A stretch of DNA of 64,000 bases from JBMNQS01 sp050944255 (GTDB lineage Bacteria; Bacillota; Clostridia; Christensenellales; Maliibacteriaceae). How positions within the stretch are numbered: position 1 is the first letter of the stretch; each line of letters begins with the position of its first letter. Made by a program: the position numbers and the translations under genes. This document shows positions 44,261 to 53,383 of this stretch, in pieces. The stretch spans positions 4,085-68,084 of the forward strand of contig JBMNQS010000003.1 of the NCBI GenBank assembly GCA_050944255.1, written 5' to 3'. The notes under the pieces were generated by a model that did no database searches, had not been told where the DNA came from, and saw only the letters and a list, made by a program, of their open reading frames with translations.

Positions 44261-45559
44261 ATGAAGAGATGGCGAAAGAAAAAGATGCTGGCGCTTGCGC
44301 TGATGATCCTGGCGGTATTTTCCTGCGGGGCGGCCTTCAATACCGAACCTGCGCAGGACGCCTGGCAGAGCCAGTTTGTGGTGGCGCCGGAAGCGGGGGC
44401 GCTGCAGACGCCGCAGGAACAAACAGAGCAGGAGGAACAGAGCCAGGAAGCCGCCTATAAGATCGACCTGGAGGAGCTCTTGATGCAGCAGGCGGAGCTT
44501 CTGGACCTGTCGGAACTGGAAGGCGCGCTTTCGGACATCGGCGTACAGGACCGGGAAGCCGTGGGGGCGGACAGCTTCTTCCAATTGATGCGCGACGCGG
44601 CCACGGGGCAGTTCGTGTTCGACGGGCAGGCCTTTTTGCAGCGGGGGCTGCAGCTTGTGCTGGGCGAGCTCCGGAACAATATGGGCTTTATCTCCAGCAT
44701 CATGGGCATTGCCATACTGTGCAGCCTCATGCAGCAGATGCGCGACGGGCTCTCCTCCCAGGGAGTGGCCAAGGCCGTATACATGGCCTGCTACGCGGTG
44801 ATCGTGGTCCTGTTGATGCAGAAGATGCTGTCGCTGGCGGACGACGCCAGGCAGGTGATGCAGACGCTGTCGCAGTGGATGACGCTTTTAATGCCGGTGC
44901 TGCTGGTTTTGATGAGCACCATGGGCGCCGTGGCCTCGGCCAGCGTGTTCCAGCCAGTGACGGCGCTGATGGCCAATCTGGTGCAGGTGGTGATGACCAA
45001 CGCCATGCTGCCTTTGACGCTCTCCGCCGGGGCGCTGACGGTGGTCAACCGCATGGGGGAACGGCCCCGGTTCCAGAAGATGGTGGGCTTTCTCAAAAGC
45101 CTTCTCAAATGGGGGCTGGGGGTCATCTTCACGCTGTTTATCGGGGTATTGTCCCTGCAGGGGGTGGCCGCCTCCAGCTTCGACGGGCTGGGTATCCGGA
45201 CCATGAAGTTTACGCTGTCAAGCACCGTGCCCATCGTCGGCGGCGTGGTCTCGGACTCTCTGGAGACGCTCCTTGGATGCAGTATGCTGCTGAAAAACGG
45301 GGTGGGCATCGCCGGCATCGTGGCGGCGCTGGCGGCGCTGATCATGCCGGTGATCAAAATCGGGGTGGTGACGCTGACCATCAAGCTGTGCGCGGCGCTA
45401 TTGCAGCCCATCGACTCGGGGCCCATCGTCAATTGTATGGAGGAGGTCAGCGACATACTGCAGATTCTTTTGAGCTGCGTGCTGACGGTGGCCATGATGT
45501 TCTTCCTGGCCATTGCGCTGGCCGTAGGCGCGGGCAACGCGTCCTTCTCAGCGGGGTGA
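44261..45559 (+). CDS. spoIIIAE: Stage III sporulation protein AE
   Basis: The 432-residue multi-pass protein is the largest membrane subunit of the channel. It begins with a signal-like helix (KKKMLALALMILAVFSCGA), then an acidic Gln-rich stretch and many membrane segments from about residue 145. Motifs such as GVAKAVYMACYAVIVVL and GLGIRTMKFTLSSTVPIVGG are typical. A GTG at 44255 is a possible alternative start two codons upstream. Confidence 0.94.
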   Translation: MKRWRKKKMLALALMILAVFSCGAAFNTEPAQDAWQSQFVVAPEAGALQTPQEQTEQEEQSQEAAYKIDLEELLMQQAELLDLSELEGALSDIGVQDREAVGADSFFQLMRDAATGQFVFDGQAFLQRGLQLVLGELRNNMGFISSIMGIAILCSLMQQMRDGLSSQGVAKAVYMACYAVIVVLLMQKMLSLADDARQVMQTLSQWMTLLMPVLLVLMSTMGAVASASVFQPVTALMANLVQVVMTNAMLPLTLSAGALTVVNRMGERPRFQKMVGFLKSLLKWGLGVIFTLFIGVLSLQGVAASSFDGLGIRTMKFTLSSTVPIVGGVVSDSLETLLGCSMLLKNGVGIAGIVAALAALIMPVIKIGVVTLTIKLCAALLQPIDSGPIVNCMEEVSDILQILLSCVLTVAMMFFLAIALAVGAGNASFSAG

Positions 45560-45563
45560 TTGT

Positions 45564-46082
45564 ATGTGGGAATGGATCAGAGACGTAACGGCCCTGGGGG
45601 TGCTGGCGGCGTGGATCGACATGATCGCCCCGGAGGGAAAGACCCGGAAAATGACGCTGTACTGCGTGGGATTGGCCATTGTGGCGGCTATGATTCTGCC
45701 GCTGGCAAACTGGATTTCGGGACTCTATCAAAACGTGCAGGGAGAGGCCGCCGCCGTGTTCTCGCAAGGCGGGGGGCAGAGCCAAAGCCTGGCTATAGGC
45801 GGCGAGCATCAGCTGCAGTTTCAAAATACGGTGGCCTACCAGGTCAATACGTGGCTGAAGGAGTATACGGGGGAAACCGGCTTTGCGGTCTACGTGACCA
45901 GCGAACTGGGCGAAAACGGGCAGCTGGAGGTGATGGATATCCACATCCTCTGGCCGTCGGCCGAGGATGAACCAATTTCAAAGGCGGCCAAGGAAATTGA
46001 GCGAAACAATGCCCGGCGCAGCATAAAAACCGCACTGTCGCGAATATATAGAATCGATGAGACAGCAATCCGGTTTTCCTGA
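45564..46082 (+). CDS. spoIIIAF: Stage III sporulation protein AF
   Basis: The 172-residue protein has two N-terminal membrane helices (ALGVLAAWIDMIAPEG region and MTLYCVGLAIVAAMILPLAN) and a C-terminal soluble domain with a ring-building motif like those of secretion and flagellar rings. It begins four bases after spoIIIAE. Confidence 0.9.
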   Translation: MWEWIRDVTALGVLAAWIDMIAPEGKTRKMTLYCVGLAIVAAMILPLANWISGLYQNVQGEAAAVFSQGGGQSQSLAIGGEHQLQFQNTVAYQVNTWLKEYTGETGFAVYVTSELGENGQLEVMDIHILWPSAEDEPISKAAKEIERNNARRSIKTALSRIYRIDETAIRFS

Positions 46083-46106
46083 TCAACGCTTTGAGAGGGG
46101 AGAACA

Positions 46107-46694
46107 ATGGGAGTTGATGCACAAAAGTGGACACAGAAACTGAAGGATTTAACGAAAAAACGCGGCATGGAGATCGTCATTGCCGTGGTGGTGGTAGCCG
46201 TTATCCTGATCATCTACCTGACCAGCTGGTCGTGGGGAGGCGACGACACAAAGCCGCCCGATACGCAGGCGCCCTTAAGCACGGAAGAATCCCAGAGCCG
46301 CTCGGAAGATCATGCTGGCGAGCTCTCGGCGCTGCTCTCCCGCCTCAAGGGAGCGGGCAAGGTGCAGGTGATGATCACCTATGAATCCGGGCCGGAGATC
46401 GTGCCGGCGTTCTCCACCACCGAACAAAGCAACCAGACCAGCGAAAATTCCAGTACGATCAACCGCACCACCACACAGTCCAACCAGACGAAACAGCCGG
46501 TGACCGCCGGGGGCTCCGGTCAGGTGCAGGCGGTGGTGCTCAAGGAAATCGAGCCGGCCATCAAGGGCGTCATCGTTCTGGCCGAGGGCGCCGGCGATAT
46601 CCGCGTGAAAATGAACCTGCTGCAGGCAGTGCAGACAGTGCTGCAGATCGATGCCAACCAGGTGGACGTATTTGAAATGGGTAAAACACAATAA
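46107..46694 (+). CDS. spoIIIAG: Stage III sporulation protein AG
   Basis: The 195-residue protein has one membrane helix (IVIAVVVVAVILIIYLTSW, about residues 30-48). The soluble domain starts with a Ser/Thr/Gln-rich linker and ends in a ring-building fold (LKEIEPAIKGVIVLAEGAGD). In Bacillus AG forms a large ring in the intermembrane space. Gene order and size match. Confidence 0.92.
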   Translation: MGVDAQKWTQKLKDLTKKRGMEIVIAVVVVAVILIIYLTSWSWGGDDTKPPDTQAPLSTEESQSRSEDHAGELSALLSRLKGAGKVQVMITYESGPEIVPAFSTTEQSNQTSENSSTINRTTTQSNQTKQPVTAGGSGQVQAVVLKEIEPAIKGVIVLAEGAGDIRVKMNLLQAVQTVLQIDANQVDVFEMGKTQ

Positions 46695-46704
46695 AGGGGG
46701 CAGA

Positions 46705-47313
46705 ATGAAAGTGAAAAAGATGAACTTCAAATTCAACCAAAAGACGGTGGTGCTGATCGCCATGACGGTGCTTTTAGTGATCACAGGCGCGCTGAGCATA
46801 TGGTACAACCGTCAGAACGCCGACACGCCCATGACCGCCGATGGGATGCCCACGGCCACGGTGTCGCCGTCGCCATCGCCATCGCCGGGAACAAATGGCA
46901 CCAATGGCCTGGATAACGGGGACGAGGACATGGAAAACGGCGATACCGAAGGCGCGGCTACGGTGGCCAAATTCTTCTCGGATTTCAGAAGCGAGAGAAA
47001 TACGGTGCGGGCCGAGGAGATCGCGTATCTTGATTCCATTGTCAACAACACCAATTCCGACCAGAGCATCATCAACCAGGCGCAGCAGGAAAAAATTAAA
47101 ATCGTCACCGCCATGGAAAAGGAAGTGACCATCGAAGGCCTTCTCAAGGCACAGGGATTCTCCGACGCTATCGCCACGCTGCACGAGGGCTCGGTCAACG
47201 TCGTGGTGGGCCTGCCGCAACTGAGCGACTCCCAGGTGGCGCAGATTCTGGAGATCGTACGGCGTGAGTCCGGCGAGGAACCCGCCAATATCAAGATCAT
47301 ACCGGCGGGCTGA
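46705..47313 (+). CDS. spoIIIAH: Stage III sporulation protein AH
   Basis: The 202-residue protein has one membrane helix (TVVLIAMTVLLVITGALSIW) and a C-terminal EscJ/YscJ-like domain that in Bacillus binds SpoIIQ from the forespore side. The linker holds an SPSPSPSPG repeat and an acidic run. ATG 46705 follows AAGGGGG. Last gene of the spoIIIA operon. SpoIIQ is not in the window. Confidence 0.92.
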   Translation: MKVKKMNFKFNQKTVVLIAMTVLLVITGALSIWYNRQNADTPMTADGMPTATVSPSPSPSPGTNGTNGLDNGDEDMENGDTEGAATVAKFFSDFRSERNTVRAEEIAYLDSIVNNTNSDQSIINQAQQEKIKIVTAMEKEVTIEGLLKAQGFSDAIATLHEGSVNVVVGLPQLSDSQVAQILEIVRRESGEEPANIKIIPAG

Positions 47314-47325
47314 TGCAGAAACAGT

Positions 47326-47354
47326 TTGATAAGGCCGCCAAATTTTGATATAAT
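47326..47354 (+). promoter_or_regulatory. Sigma-A promoter of the Asp23 gene
   Basis: TTGATA (47326-47331) and a perfect TATAAT (47349-47354) with a 17-bp spacer, 33 bp before the ATG. Confidence 0.7.
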
Positions 47355-47386
47355 AACGCCAAATGAATCTTTAAGGAGGCGTCTTA

Positions 47387-47794
47387 ATGGCGGATCATAA
47401 AATTACACAAATCAATGACGCGGACGGCGACGGGCAGATTTCCTTTGCCGACGACGTTATTGCCGTGATAGCCGGGCTGGCGGCCATAGAAATCGACGGC
47501 GTGGTGGCCATGAGCGGCGGCATCGCCGACGGCATCGCCGAAATGCTGGGCAAAAAAAACCTCACCCGCGGCGTCAAAGTCGAAGTGGGGAACCAGGAAA
47601 CGGCCATCGATCTGGATATCGTCGGCGAGTACGGCGTCAATTTGCCCGAAGTCTGCCGCAAAGTGCAGGAGAACGTCCGTAAGGCCGTGGAAAACATGAC
47701 CGGCCTTTCCGTGGTGGAGGTCAATGTGAACGTGCTTGGCGTCAATGCCGAACGCGAAAATAAAGACCAGGAAATGATGATGCGCGTCAGATAA
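47387..47794 (+). CDS. Asp23/Gls24 family envelope stress protein
   Basis: The 135-residue soluble protein is a typical Asp23 domain (VIAVIAGLAAIEIDGVVAMS, then VEVGNQETAIDLDIVGEYGV and VNVNVLGVN). Such proteins are membrane-associated through AmaP and linked to envelope stress. The next two genes are AmaP and DUF2273 proteins, the standard partners. AAGGAGG precedes the ATG. A hairpin at 47806-47832 (CCCTCTGATA/TATCGGAGGG) lies between it and amaP; its T-run is weak, so read-through is likely. Confidence 0.9.
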   Translation: MADHKITQINDADGDGQISFADDVIAVIAGLAAIEIDGVVAMSGGIADGIAEMLGKKNLTRGVKVEVGNQETAIDLDIVGEYGVNLPEVCRKVQENVRKAVENMTGLSVVEVNVNVLGVNAERENKDQEMMMRVR

Positions 47795-47943
47795 AGATTT
47801 TTTAGCCCTCTGATACCTGATATCGGAGGGTTATAAATCGCTGTGGGCTTCCCGGCTTTAAGACGGCCGGCGCATCACGGTGCGGCCCGCGAAGGCATCG
47901 GCCTTCGCCAAGGATTGATACGAAAGAAAAAGGAGGCTCCAAT

Positions 47944-48501
47944 ATGCAAGTGAATGTTGCGCGCCGGATCATCGCGGGTACCCTGATTGTATTGTGTGTG
48001 GCTGCCTTTGTGTTCTTCGCCGTCATGCTGTGGGACAGGCCCCTGGCCCAGGCCGTGGTACGGCTTTTATCCGGCAGCGCCCTGTGGTTTGTGGCGCCGG
48101 CTGTTTCGGCGGCCGCCCTTTTGTGCGCCGCCGGCGCCCTGTACGTGATATTTGCTCCGGGCGTGCGCGCCAGCGGTGATATCATCGTGCGAAAGGACGA
48201 TAAGGGCACGCTGAGCATCTGCCTGGGCACGCTGGAGACCATCGGAACCATCGCCGCCAAAGAGGTGCAGGGCCTCAAAGACATCAAAATGAAGCTGACG
48301 GCGCATGAAGGCGACGTCTGCATCAGCGCACGGGTCAGCATGAGCCATGAGGCCGATATCCCCGAAGCCACCGCGCTGATACAGGAGGCCATGGGCAAGG
48401 CCATCTATGAGCGTACGGGCATTATGGTGAAGCAGATCGATATTTCCGTGGCGGCGGCGGTATCCGTGGGCGAGCGGACAGCCTCGCCGAGAGTCCGATA
48501 G
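47944..48501 (+). CDS. amaP: Alkaline shock response membrane anchor protein AmaP
   Basis: The 185-residue protein has two N-terminal membrane helices (IIAGTLIVLCVAAFVFFAVM and WFVAPAVSAAALLCAAGAL) and a C-terminal Asp23-like domain (LSICLGTLETIGTIAAKEVQ, then ISVAAAVSV). In Staphylococcus AmaP holds Asp23 at the membrane. AAGGAGG precedes the ATG. Confidence 0.85.
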   Translation: MQVNVARRIIAGTLIVLCVAAFVFFAVMLWDRPLAQAVVRLLSGSALWFVAPAVSAAALLCAAGALYVIFAPGVRASGDIIVRKDDKGTLSICLGTLETIGTIAAKEVQGLKDIKMKLTAHEGDVCISARVSMSHEADIPEATALIQEAMGKAIYERTGIMVKQIDISVAAAVSVGERTASPRVR

Positions 48502-48511
48502 GAGCAGCGCC

Positions 48512-48748
48512 GTGAATGATTTTAATTTGAAAGAATTTATACTGAAACATAAGGTCCAGGCCGTCGGCGTGGCGCTGGGCGTCCTGGCAGGCGTCCTGAT
48601 CCTCCTCATTGGCCTGTTGCGCACGCTGTTTCTGGTGCTGTGCGGCATCGTGGGCTATGCCGTCGCCGCCCTGGTGATGAGCGATACCATCCAGGGGCAG
48701 CGCATACGCGACTTCTTTAAATTCAGAGGGAAAAAGGGAGATCATTAA
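48512..48748 (+). CDS. DUF2273 family small membrane protein
   Basis: The 78-residue protein has two membrane helices (AVGVALGVLAGVLILLIGLL and LFLVLCGIVGYAVAALVM) and a basic C-terminus (FFKFRGKKGDH). The family occurs with AmaP and Asp23, as here. The start is GTG 48512 behind GGAGC. The nusB ATG follows directly on its stop codon. Confidence 0.87.
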   Translation: MNDFNLKEFILKHKVQAVGVALGVLAGVLILLIGLLRTLFLVLCGIVGYAVAALVMSDTIQGQRIRDFFKFRGKKGDH

Positions 48749-49216
48749 ATGTCCAGGACGGCGGCAAGGGAAACGGGCATGCGCTTACTGTATCAATGGT
48801 CCGTTTCCGGCGGGGACTGGCATGAGGTGCTGGCCTCTTCGGTACTGAGCGAAGTGCCCCTGACAAAAAAGGACAGGGCGTATCTGGAACGCATTGTCTC
48901 GGGCGTGCAGAATGAGACTGAAAAGCTGGATCAATTGCTGGAGAAAATGAGCAAGTCCTGGCGGGTGGACCGCATGGCCAAGCTGGACCTGGCCATACTG
49001 CGCCTGGCGGCCTATGAGCTGCTCTACTGCGAGGATATTCCCGGCAGCGTGTCTATCAACGAGGCGGTGGAGCTCTCCAAACGCTATTCCAGCGCGGAGG
49101 CGGTGCCGTTTATCAACGGGATTTTATCTTCCATCGCCAGAGAGCTGGACAAGGCGGACGTGAACGAAGAAGATGCCGGCCAAAGCGCGGAGGAAGGCGG
49201 GGCGGATACGCGGTGA
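48749..49216 (+). CDS. nusB: Transcription antitermination factor NusB
   Basis: The 155-residue helical RNA-binding protein joins NusA, NusE and NusG in rRNA antitermination. Pattern: SRTAARETGMRLLYQWSVSG at the start, DRMAKLDLAILRLAAYELLY and VSINEAVELSKRYSS at the end. The acidic C-terminal tail overlaps the next gene by 4 bp. It heads a chain of tightly packed housekeeping genes running to tlyA. Confidence 0.95.
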   Translation: MSRTAARETGMRLLYQWSVSGGDWHEVLASSVLSEVPLTKKDRAYLERIVSGVQNETEKLDQLLEKMSKSWRVDRMAKLDLAILRLAAYELLYCEDIPGSVSINEAVELSKRYSSAEAVPFINGILSSIARELDKADVNEEDAGQSAEEGGADTR

Positions 49217-50178
49217 CGAAGGTCTATCTGGGGCTGGACACCAGCTGCTACACCACCAGCCTTGCGGCGGTGGATGGGCAGGGAAGCCTGATCTGCCAGG
49301 TGAGAAAACTGTTGCCTGTGCCCGCGGGCGAAAACGGCCTGCGGCAGAGCCAAGCATTATTTGAGCACATCAAGCAACTGCCGGCACTCTACCGGCAGTT
49401 GCTTGCGGGTTTGCCGAAGGATCATAAAACCCAGGCGGTGTGCGTCTCCACCAGGCCCAGACCGGCTCATGGCAGCTATATGCCGGTGTTCCTGGCCGGG
49501 GAGAGCTTTGCCGACGTGATCGCCGCCGGCTGCGGGGCAAAACTCCTTGCCACGACGCACCAGCACGGGCACGTCTACGCGGCGCTCTATGGCGCGGGCG
49601 GCCCCGAGGGCGAGGCGTTTCTCGCCGTTCATCTCTCCGGCGGCACCAGTGAGCTTTTGAGGGTGCGGCGCCTGGAGGATGATCTGGACATTGAGCTCCT
49701 TGGCGGCACGCTGGATGCCAGCGCCGGGCAACTGGTGGACAGAGTCGGCGTGAAGATGGGCCTTCCCTTCCCGGCGGGGGCGCATCTGGAGGAGATGGCC
49801 TTTATCCACGGGGTGGACGAGCCCGCCATTCCCGCCAGCGCAAAGGGCCTTTCGGTGAGCTTCTCCGGCGCCCAGTCGGCGGCGCTTAGGGCCCTTGAAG
49901 CCGGGGAGGACAAGCCCAAGGTGGCGGCCATGGTGTTTTCGGCGCTTTCGCGGACGCTGGGGAAGTGGATTGCGGCGGCGGTGGAGGAGACCGGCATAAA
50001 GGCGGTGCTCCTGATGGGCGGCGTGGCGTCCAGCACATGGGTGCGCCGGGCGCTGACCGAGCGGCTTGCCAAACAGAAGGCGGACGCGGCGCTTCATTTC
50101 GCGCCGGCGCAGTACTGCAGCGACAACGCCGTGGGCGTGGCGCTTTCGGGATTTTATCAGATGCGGAGGAATGCATAA
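49213..50178 (+). CDS. Peptidase M22/TsaD-like (Kae1 paralog) protein
   Basis: The 321-residue protein has the ASKHA-type start (YLGLDTSCYTTSLAAVDGQG), a HQHGH metal motif (ATTHQHGHVYAAL), HLSGGTSELL and GGVASSTWVRRAL. This resembles TsaD, which makes the threonylcarbamoyl modification of tRNA, but this short clostridial group, found next to nusB and folD, is a paralog of unknown role; the true tsaD is expected elsewhere. The start is GTG 49213 overlapping the nusB stop. Confidence 0.85.
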   Translation: MTKVYLGLDTSCYTTSLAAVDGQGSLICQVRKLLPVPAGENGLRQSQALFEHIKQLPALYRQLLAGLPKDHKTQAVCVSTRPRPAHGSYMPVFLAGESFADVIAAGCGAKLLATTHQHGHVYAALYGAGGPEGEAFLAVHLSGGTSELLRVRRLEDDLDIELLGGTLDASAGQLVDRVGVKMGLPFPAGAHLEEMAFIHGVDEPAIPASAKGLSVSFSGAQSAALRALEAGEDKPKVAAMVFSALSRTLGKWIAAAVEETGIKAVLLMGGVASSTWVRRALTERLAKQKADAALHFAPAQYCSDNAVGVALSGFYQMRRNA

Positions 50179-51024
50179 ATGGCGGTTGTTCTGGACGGAA
50201 AGAAACTGGCGCTGGAGATTCGCGAGAAGATCCGCGTGGAAACGCAGGAATTAAAGGAGCATCGCGGCGTGACGCCGGGGCTGGCGGTGGTGCTGGTGGG
50301 CGACGACCCGGCCAGCGCGGTTTACGTGCGCAACAAGGACACGGCCTGCAGGAAGGCGGGCTTTCATTCGGTGGTCTGCCGTATGGACGCCCGCACGACG
50401 AAGGAGGAGCTGATCGAGAAGATCGGGCAGCTGAACCGCGACGAGTCCATCCACGGCATCTTGGCGCAATTGCCGTTGCCGGGGCATCTGGACGAACTGG
50501 AGATCATCGGCGCAGTCGATCCCCAAAAGGATGTGGACGGGCTGCACACATGCAGCGCCGGAGCGCTTCTGACGGGTCAAAAGGGATTTATCCCCTGCAC
50601 CCCCAGGGGCATTATGCGCCTGATCGACGAAAGCGGCATCGAGCTTTCCGGGAAAAACGCCGTGGTGGTGGGAAGGAGCAATATCGTGGGCAAGCCCGCG
50701 GCGCTGCTGCTGCTTGCGCAGCACGCCACGGTGACCGTCTGCCATTCCCGGACGGAGCACCTGGCCGATGTCACCCGAAACGCCGATATCCTGGTGGCGG
50801 CGGTGGGCATCCCCGGTTTCATCACCGGGGACATGGTCAAGCCCGGCGCCGTGGTGATCGATGTGGGCATCAACCGAAGCGAGGAAGGCAAACTGGTGGG
50901 CGACGTGGATTACCAAGGGGCGGAAAAGGTGGCCGGGTTCATCACGCCGGTGCCCGGCGGCGTGGGGCCCATGACCATCGCCATGCTGCTGCAAAATACG
51001 CTGGAGAGCGCGAGGGGACAATGA
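50179..51024 (+). CDS. folD: Bifunctional methylenetetrahydrofolate dehydrogenase / cyclohydrolase FolD
   Basis: The 281-residue enzyme interconverts methylene-, methenyl- and formyl-tetrahydrofolate with NADP. Motifs: VGDDPASAVYVRNKDTACRK (with the catalytic lysine in the YVxxK motif), GILAQLPLPGHLDE, VVGRSNIVGKPAALLLL (nucleotide binding) and FITPVPGGVGPMTIAMLLQN. It starts directly after the M22-like gene, and the xseA ATG overlaps its stop. Confidence 0.97.
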   Translation: MAVVLDGKKLALEIREKIRVETQELKEHRGVTPGLAVVLVGDDPASAVYVRNKDTACRKAGFHSVVCRMDARTTKEELIEKIGQLNRDESIHGILAQLPLPGHLDELEIIGAVDPQKDVDGLHTCSAGALLTGQKGFIPCTPRGIMRLIDESGIELSGKNAVVVGRSNIVGKPAALLLLAQHATVTVCHSRTEHLADVTRNADILVAAVGIPGFITGDMVKPGAVVIDVGINRSEEGKLVGDVDYQGAEKVAGFITPVPGGVGPMTIAMLLQNTLESARGQ

Positions 51025-52235
51025 ACGAGTTCGTTCTTTCGGTGGAGCAACTCAATACGTACGTGAAGAACGTGCTGCAGGCGGAAGAGCTGCTGCAAAA
51101 CGTGCAGGTGATGGGCGAAATCTCCGGCTACAGGCGCTATCCGTCGGGGCACGCGTACTTCACGCTGAAGGACGAGCATTCCAGCGTAAGCTGCGTCATG
51201 TTCAGCCAGTACGCCGGGAGGCTGAACTTCGCGCCGGAAAACGGACAGTTCGTCCGGGCCGCGGGCGGCGTCGGCGTGTACGTCAAGGACGGCCGCTATC
51301 AGCTCTACGTCCGCAGCATGCAGCCTGCGGGCATCGGGCAGCTCTACCTGGCCTTTGAAGCGCTGAAGAAAAAGCTGGACGCAGAGGGGCTTTTCGCGCA
51401 GGAAAGAAAGCGGCCGGTGCCCTTTTTCCCCAAGCGCGTGGGCGTGGTGACCAGCCTCCAGGGCGCCGTTTTAAGGGATATCGTGCGGGTATCCCAGAGA
51501 AGGTGCCCCGGCGTTCGCATCGTGGTGATGCCGGTGCCGGTGCAGGGCGCGGCCGCCGCGTCGCAAATTGCCCGGGGCATCCGGGCCATGAACCAATACG
51601 GCCGCGCCGACGTCATAATCATAGGGCGCGGCGGCGGATCGCTGGAGGACCTTTGGGCGTTCAATACCGAAGTGGTGGCCCGGGCCATCGCCGACTGCCG
51701 CGTGCCGGTGATCTCCGCCGTGGGCCACGAGACGGATACCACCATCAGCGACCTGGCGGCGGACCTGCGGGCCTCCACGCCGTCGGCTGCGGCGGAGATG
51801 GCGGTGCCGGTGAAGCAGGAGCTGAAGGACTGCGTCCGCCAGCAGGCGCAGCGGCTGGACAGGGCCGTGAAGCGGAAGCTGGAAGTGTCGCGCAGCCGCG
51901 CGGAGCTTCTGACCCGCTCCCAGGCCATGATGCGGCCGGTGACGCTGGTGGAGCGGCGTAGCCGCGACGCGCAGCAGGCGGCCGTGCGCCTGATGGAAGC
52001 CATGGCCCAGCAGATGGCTGAGAAGGGCCGCGCCGGCCAGATGCTTTTGGAGAAACTGAACGCGCTGAATCCCGACGCGGTGATGAGCCGCGGGTTCGCG
52101 CGGGTTGAAAACGCGGCTGGGAAGACGGTGACCACGGTAAAGGGGCTTCGCGCCGGACAGAAGGTGCAACTGATATTCGGCGACGGGCGCCGCGGCGCCC
52201 AGATACTGAAAAAAGAGGGATCGTATGACCGATAA
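51021..52235 (+). CDS. xseA: Exodeoxyribonuclease VII large subunit
   Basis: The 404-residue catalytic subunit degrades single-stranded DNA. An N-terminal OB fold (VMGEISGYRRYPSGHAYFTL) is followed by the nuclease domain (GVVTSLQGAVLRDIVRVSQR, IIGRGGGSLEDLWAFNTE, VISAVGHETDTTISDLAADL) and a coiled coil. ATG 51021 overlaps the folD stop; the frame is open far upstream (to 49965) only because it runs across other genes. Confidence 0.97.
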   Translation: MNEFVLSVEQLNTYVKNVLQAEELLQNVQVMGEISGYRRYPSGHAYFTLKDEHSSVSCVMFSQYAGRLNFAPENGQFVRAAGGVGVYVKDGRYQLYVRSMQPAGIGQLYLAFEALKKKLDAEGLFAQERKRPVPFFPKRVGVVTSLQGAVLRDIVRVSQRRCPGVRIVVMPVPVQGAAAASQIARGIRAMNQYGRADVIIIGRGGGSLEDLWAFNTEVVARAIADCRVPVISAVGHETDTTISDLAADLRASTPSAAAEMAVPVKQELKDCVRQQAQRLDRAVKRKLEVSRSRAELLTRSQAMMRPVTLVERRSRDAQQAAVRLMEAMAQQMAEKGRAGQMLLEKLNALNPDAVMSRGFARVENAAGKTVTTVKGLRAGQKVQLIFGDGRRGAQILKKEGSYDR

Positions 52236-52476
52236 GAAAACACAGGAAGAGAAACTTTCGTTTGAAGAGGCGCTGGAGAGGATGCAGCAGGTGGTGCAGG
52301 CCCTGGAGACGGGGGATGTGCCCCTCTCCGAGGCCATCGGCCTTTACGAGAAGGGGATGGCCTACGCAAGGATGCTGGAGAGCCTCCTGTCCGACGCCCA
52401 GAGCCGGATTTCCAAGCTGGAAGAGTCCCGGGGACAGTGGAGCGAGACGCCTCTTGACATTGAGGAAAATGTATGA
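52225..52476 (+). CDS. xseB: Exodeoxyribonuclease VII small subunit
   Basis: The 83-residue helical protein (LSFEEALERMQQVVQALETG, then PLSEAIGLYEKGM) binds the coiled coil of XseA. It overlaps xseA by 11 bp and ispA by 4 bp. Confidence 0.95.
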   Translation: MTDKKTQEEKLSFEEALERMQQVVQALETGDVPLSEAIGLYEKGMAYARMLESLLSDAQSRISKLEESRGQWSETPLDIEENV

Positions 52477-53366
52477 TCGAATACAAGGCGCAGTACAATG
52501 CTTATAGGGCCCTGGTGGAGACGTCCATAAACGAGATGTTCATGATGCGCGGCGATATCCCCCGGCGGCTGCAGGCGGCCATGCGCTACAGCGTGGACGC
52601 CGGCGGAAAGAGATTGCGCCCGGTGCTGCTTCTGGCCTGCTGCGACCTGGTGGGCGGGGATGCCCGTGCGGCCATGGCGTACGCCTGCGCCGTGGAGATG
52701 ATCCACACCTATTCGCTGATACACGACGACCTGCCGGCCATGGACGATTCGCCCATGCGCCGCGGCGCGCCCAGCAACCATATGGTTCATGGGGAGGCCT
52801 TCGCGCTTTTGGCGGGCGACGGGCTTTTGACCTTCGCCTTTGAAGTGATGCTTCAGGATGCGCAGCGCTTTCAAAGGCCCGAGGCGGTCTCCGCCATGCG
52901 GGCCATCGCCCATGGCGCGGGGGTGGGCGGCATGGTGGCCGGACAGTGCCTGGACCTGTCCGCCGAGCAGGAGCAGATACATACCGAAGAGGAGCTTCTG
53001 GCCATCCACAAGGGAAAGACGGTGGCGCTGCTTGTGGCGGCCTGCACCGCCGGCGCGCTCTTGGGCGGCGCGGCCAAAGCGCAGGTTGCGGCTATCCGCG
53101 CCTACGCCAGGAACATCGGCCTGGCCTTCCAGATCACCGACGATATCCTGGACTATATCGGAGACCCCCAGCTGCTTGGAAAGCCCACCGGCGGGGACCT
53201 GGCCCATAAAAAGCTGACGTTTGTCAGCCTCTACGGCACGAAAACCGCCGCGGAGAAGGCCCATGGGCTCATCGAGCGGGCGCAGGAGGCCCTCTCGGTG
53301 TTTCCGGGTGAAAGGGCCTCCTTCCTGCATCAGCTGGCGCAGGAAATCCTGATGAGAGCTTACTGA
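52473..53366 (+). CDS. ispA: Polyprenyl (farnesyl/geranylgeranyl) diphosphate synthase
   Basis: The 297-residue enzyme condenses isopentenyl diphosphate with allylic diphosphates. The first aspartate-rich motif is DDLPAMDDSPMRRG (residues after the third Asp differ from the common DDDD run, but the ligands remain) and the second is ITDDILDYIGD. GGKRLRPVLLLA is the usual start of the catalytic region. Product length is not certain. With dxs 0.4 kb downstream it forms an isoprenoid pair. Confidence 0.93.
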   Translation: MIEYKAQYNAYRALVETSINEMFMMRGDIPRRLQAAMRYSVDAGGKRLRPVLLLACCDLVGGDARAAMAYACAVEMIHTYSLIHDDLPAMDDSPMRRGAPSNHMVHGEAFALLAGDGLLTFAFEVMLQDAQRFQRPEAVSAMRAIAHGAGVGGMVAGQCLDLSAEQEQIHTEEELLAIHKGKTVALLVAACTAGALLGGAAKAQVAAIRAYARNIGLAFQITDDILDYIGDPQLLGKPTGGDLAHKKLTFVSLYGTKTAAEKAHGLIERAQEALSVFPGERASFLHQLAQEILMRAY

Positions 53367-53383
53367 AATTCGGAGGAATGTGA

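Noticed and set aside
49965..51020. In-frame upstream extension of xseA
   Set aside because: It runs across the M22-like gene and folD in another frame; the family start and the 4-bp overlap with folD fit ATG 51021.
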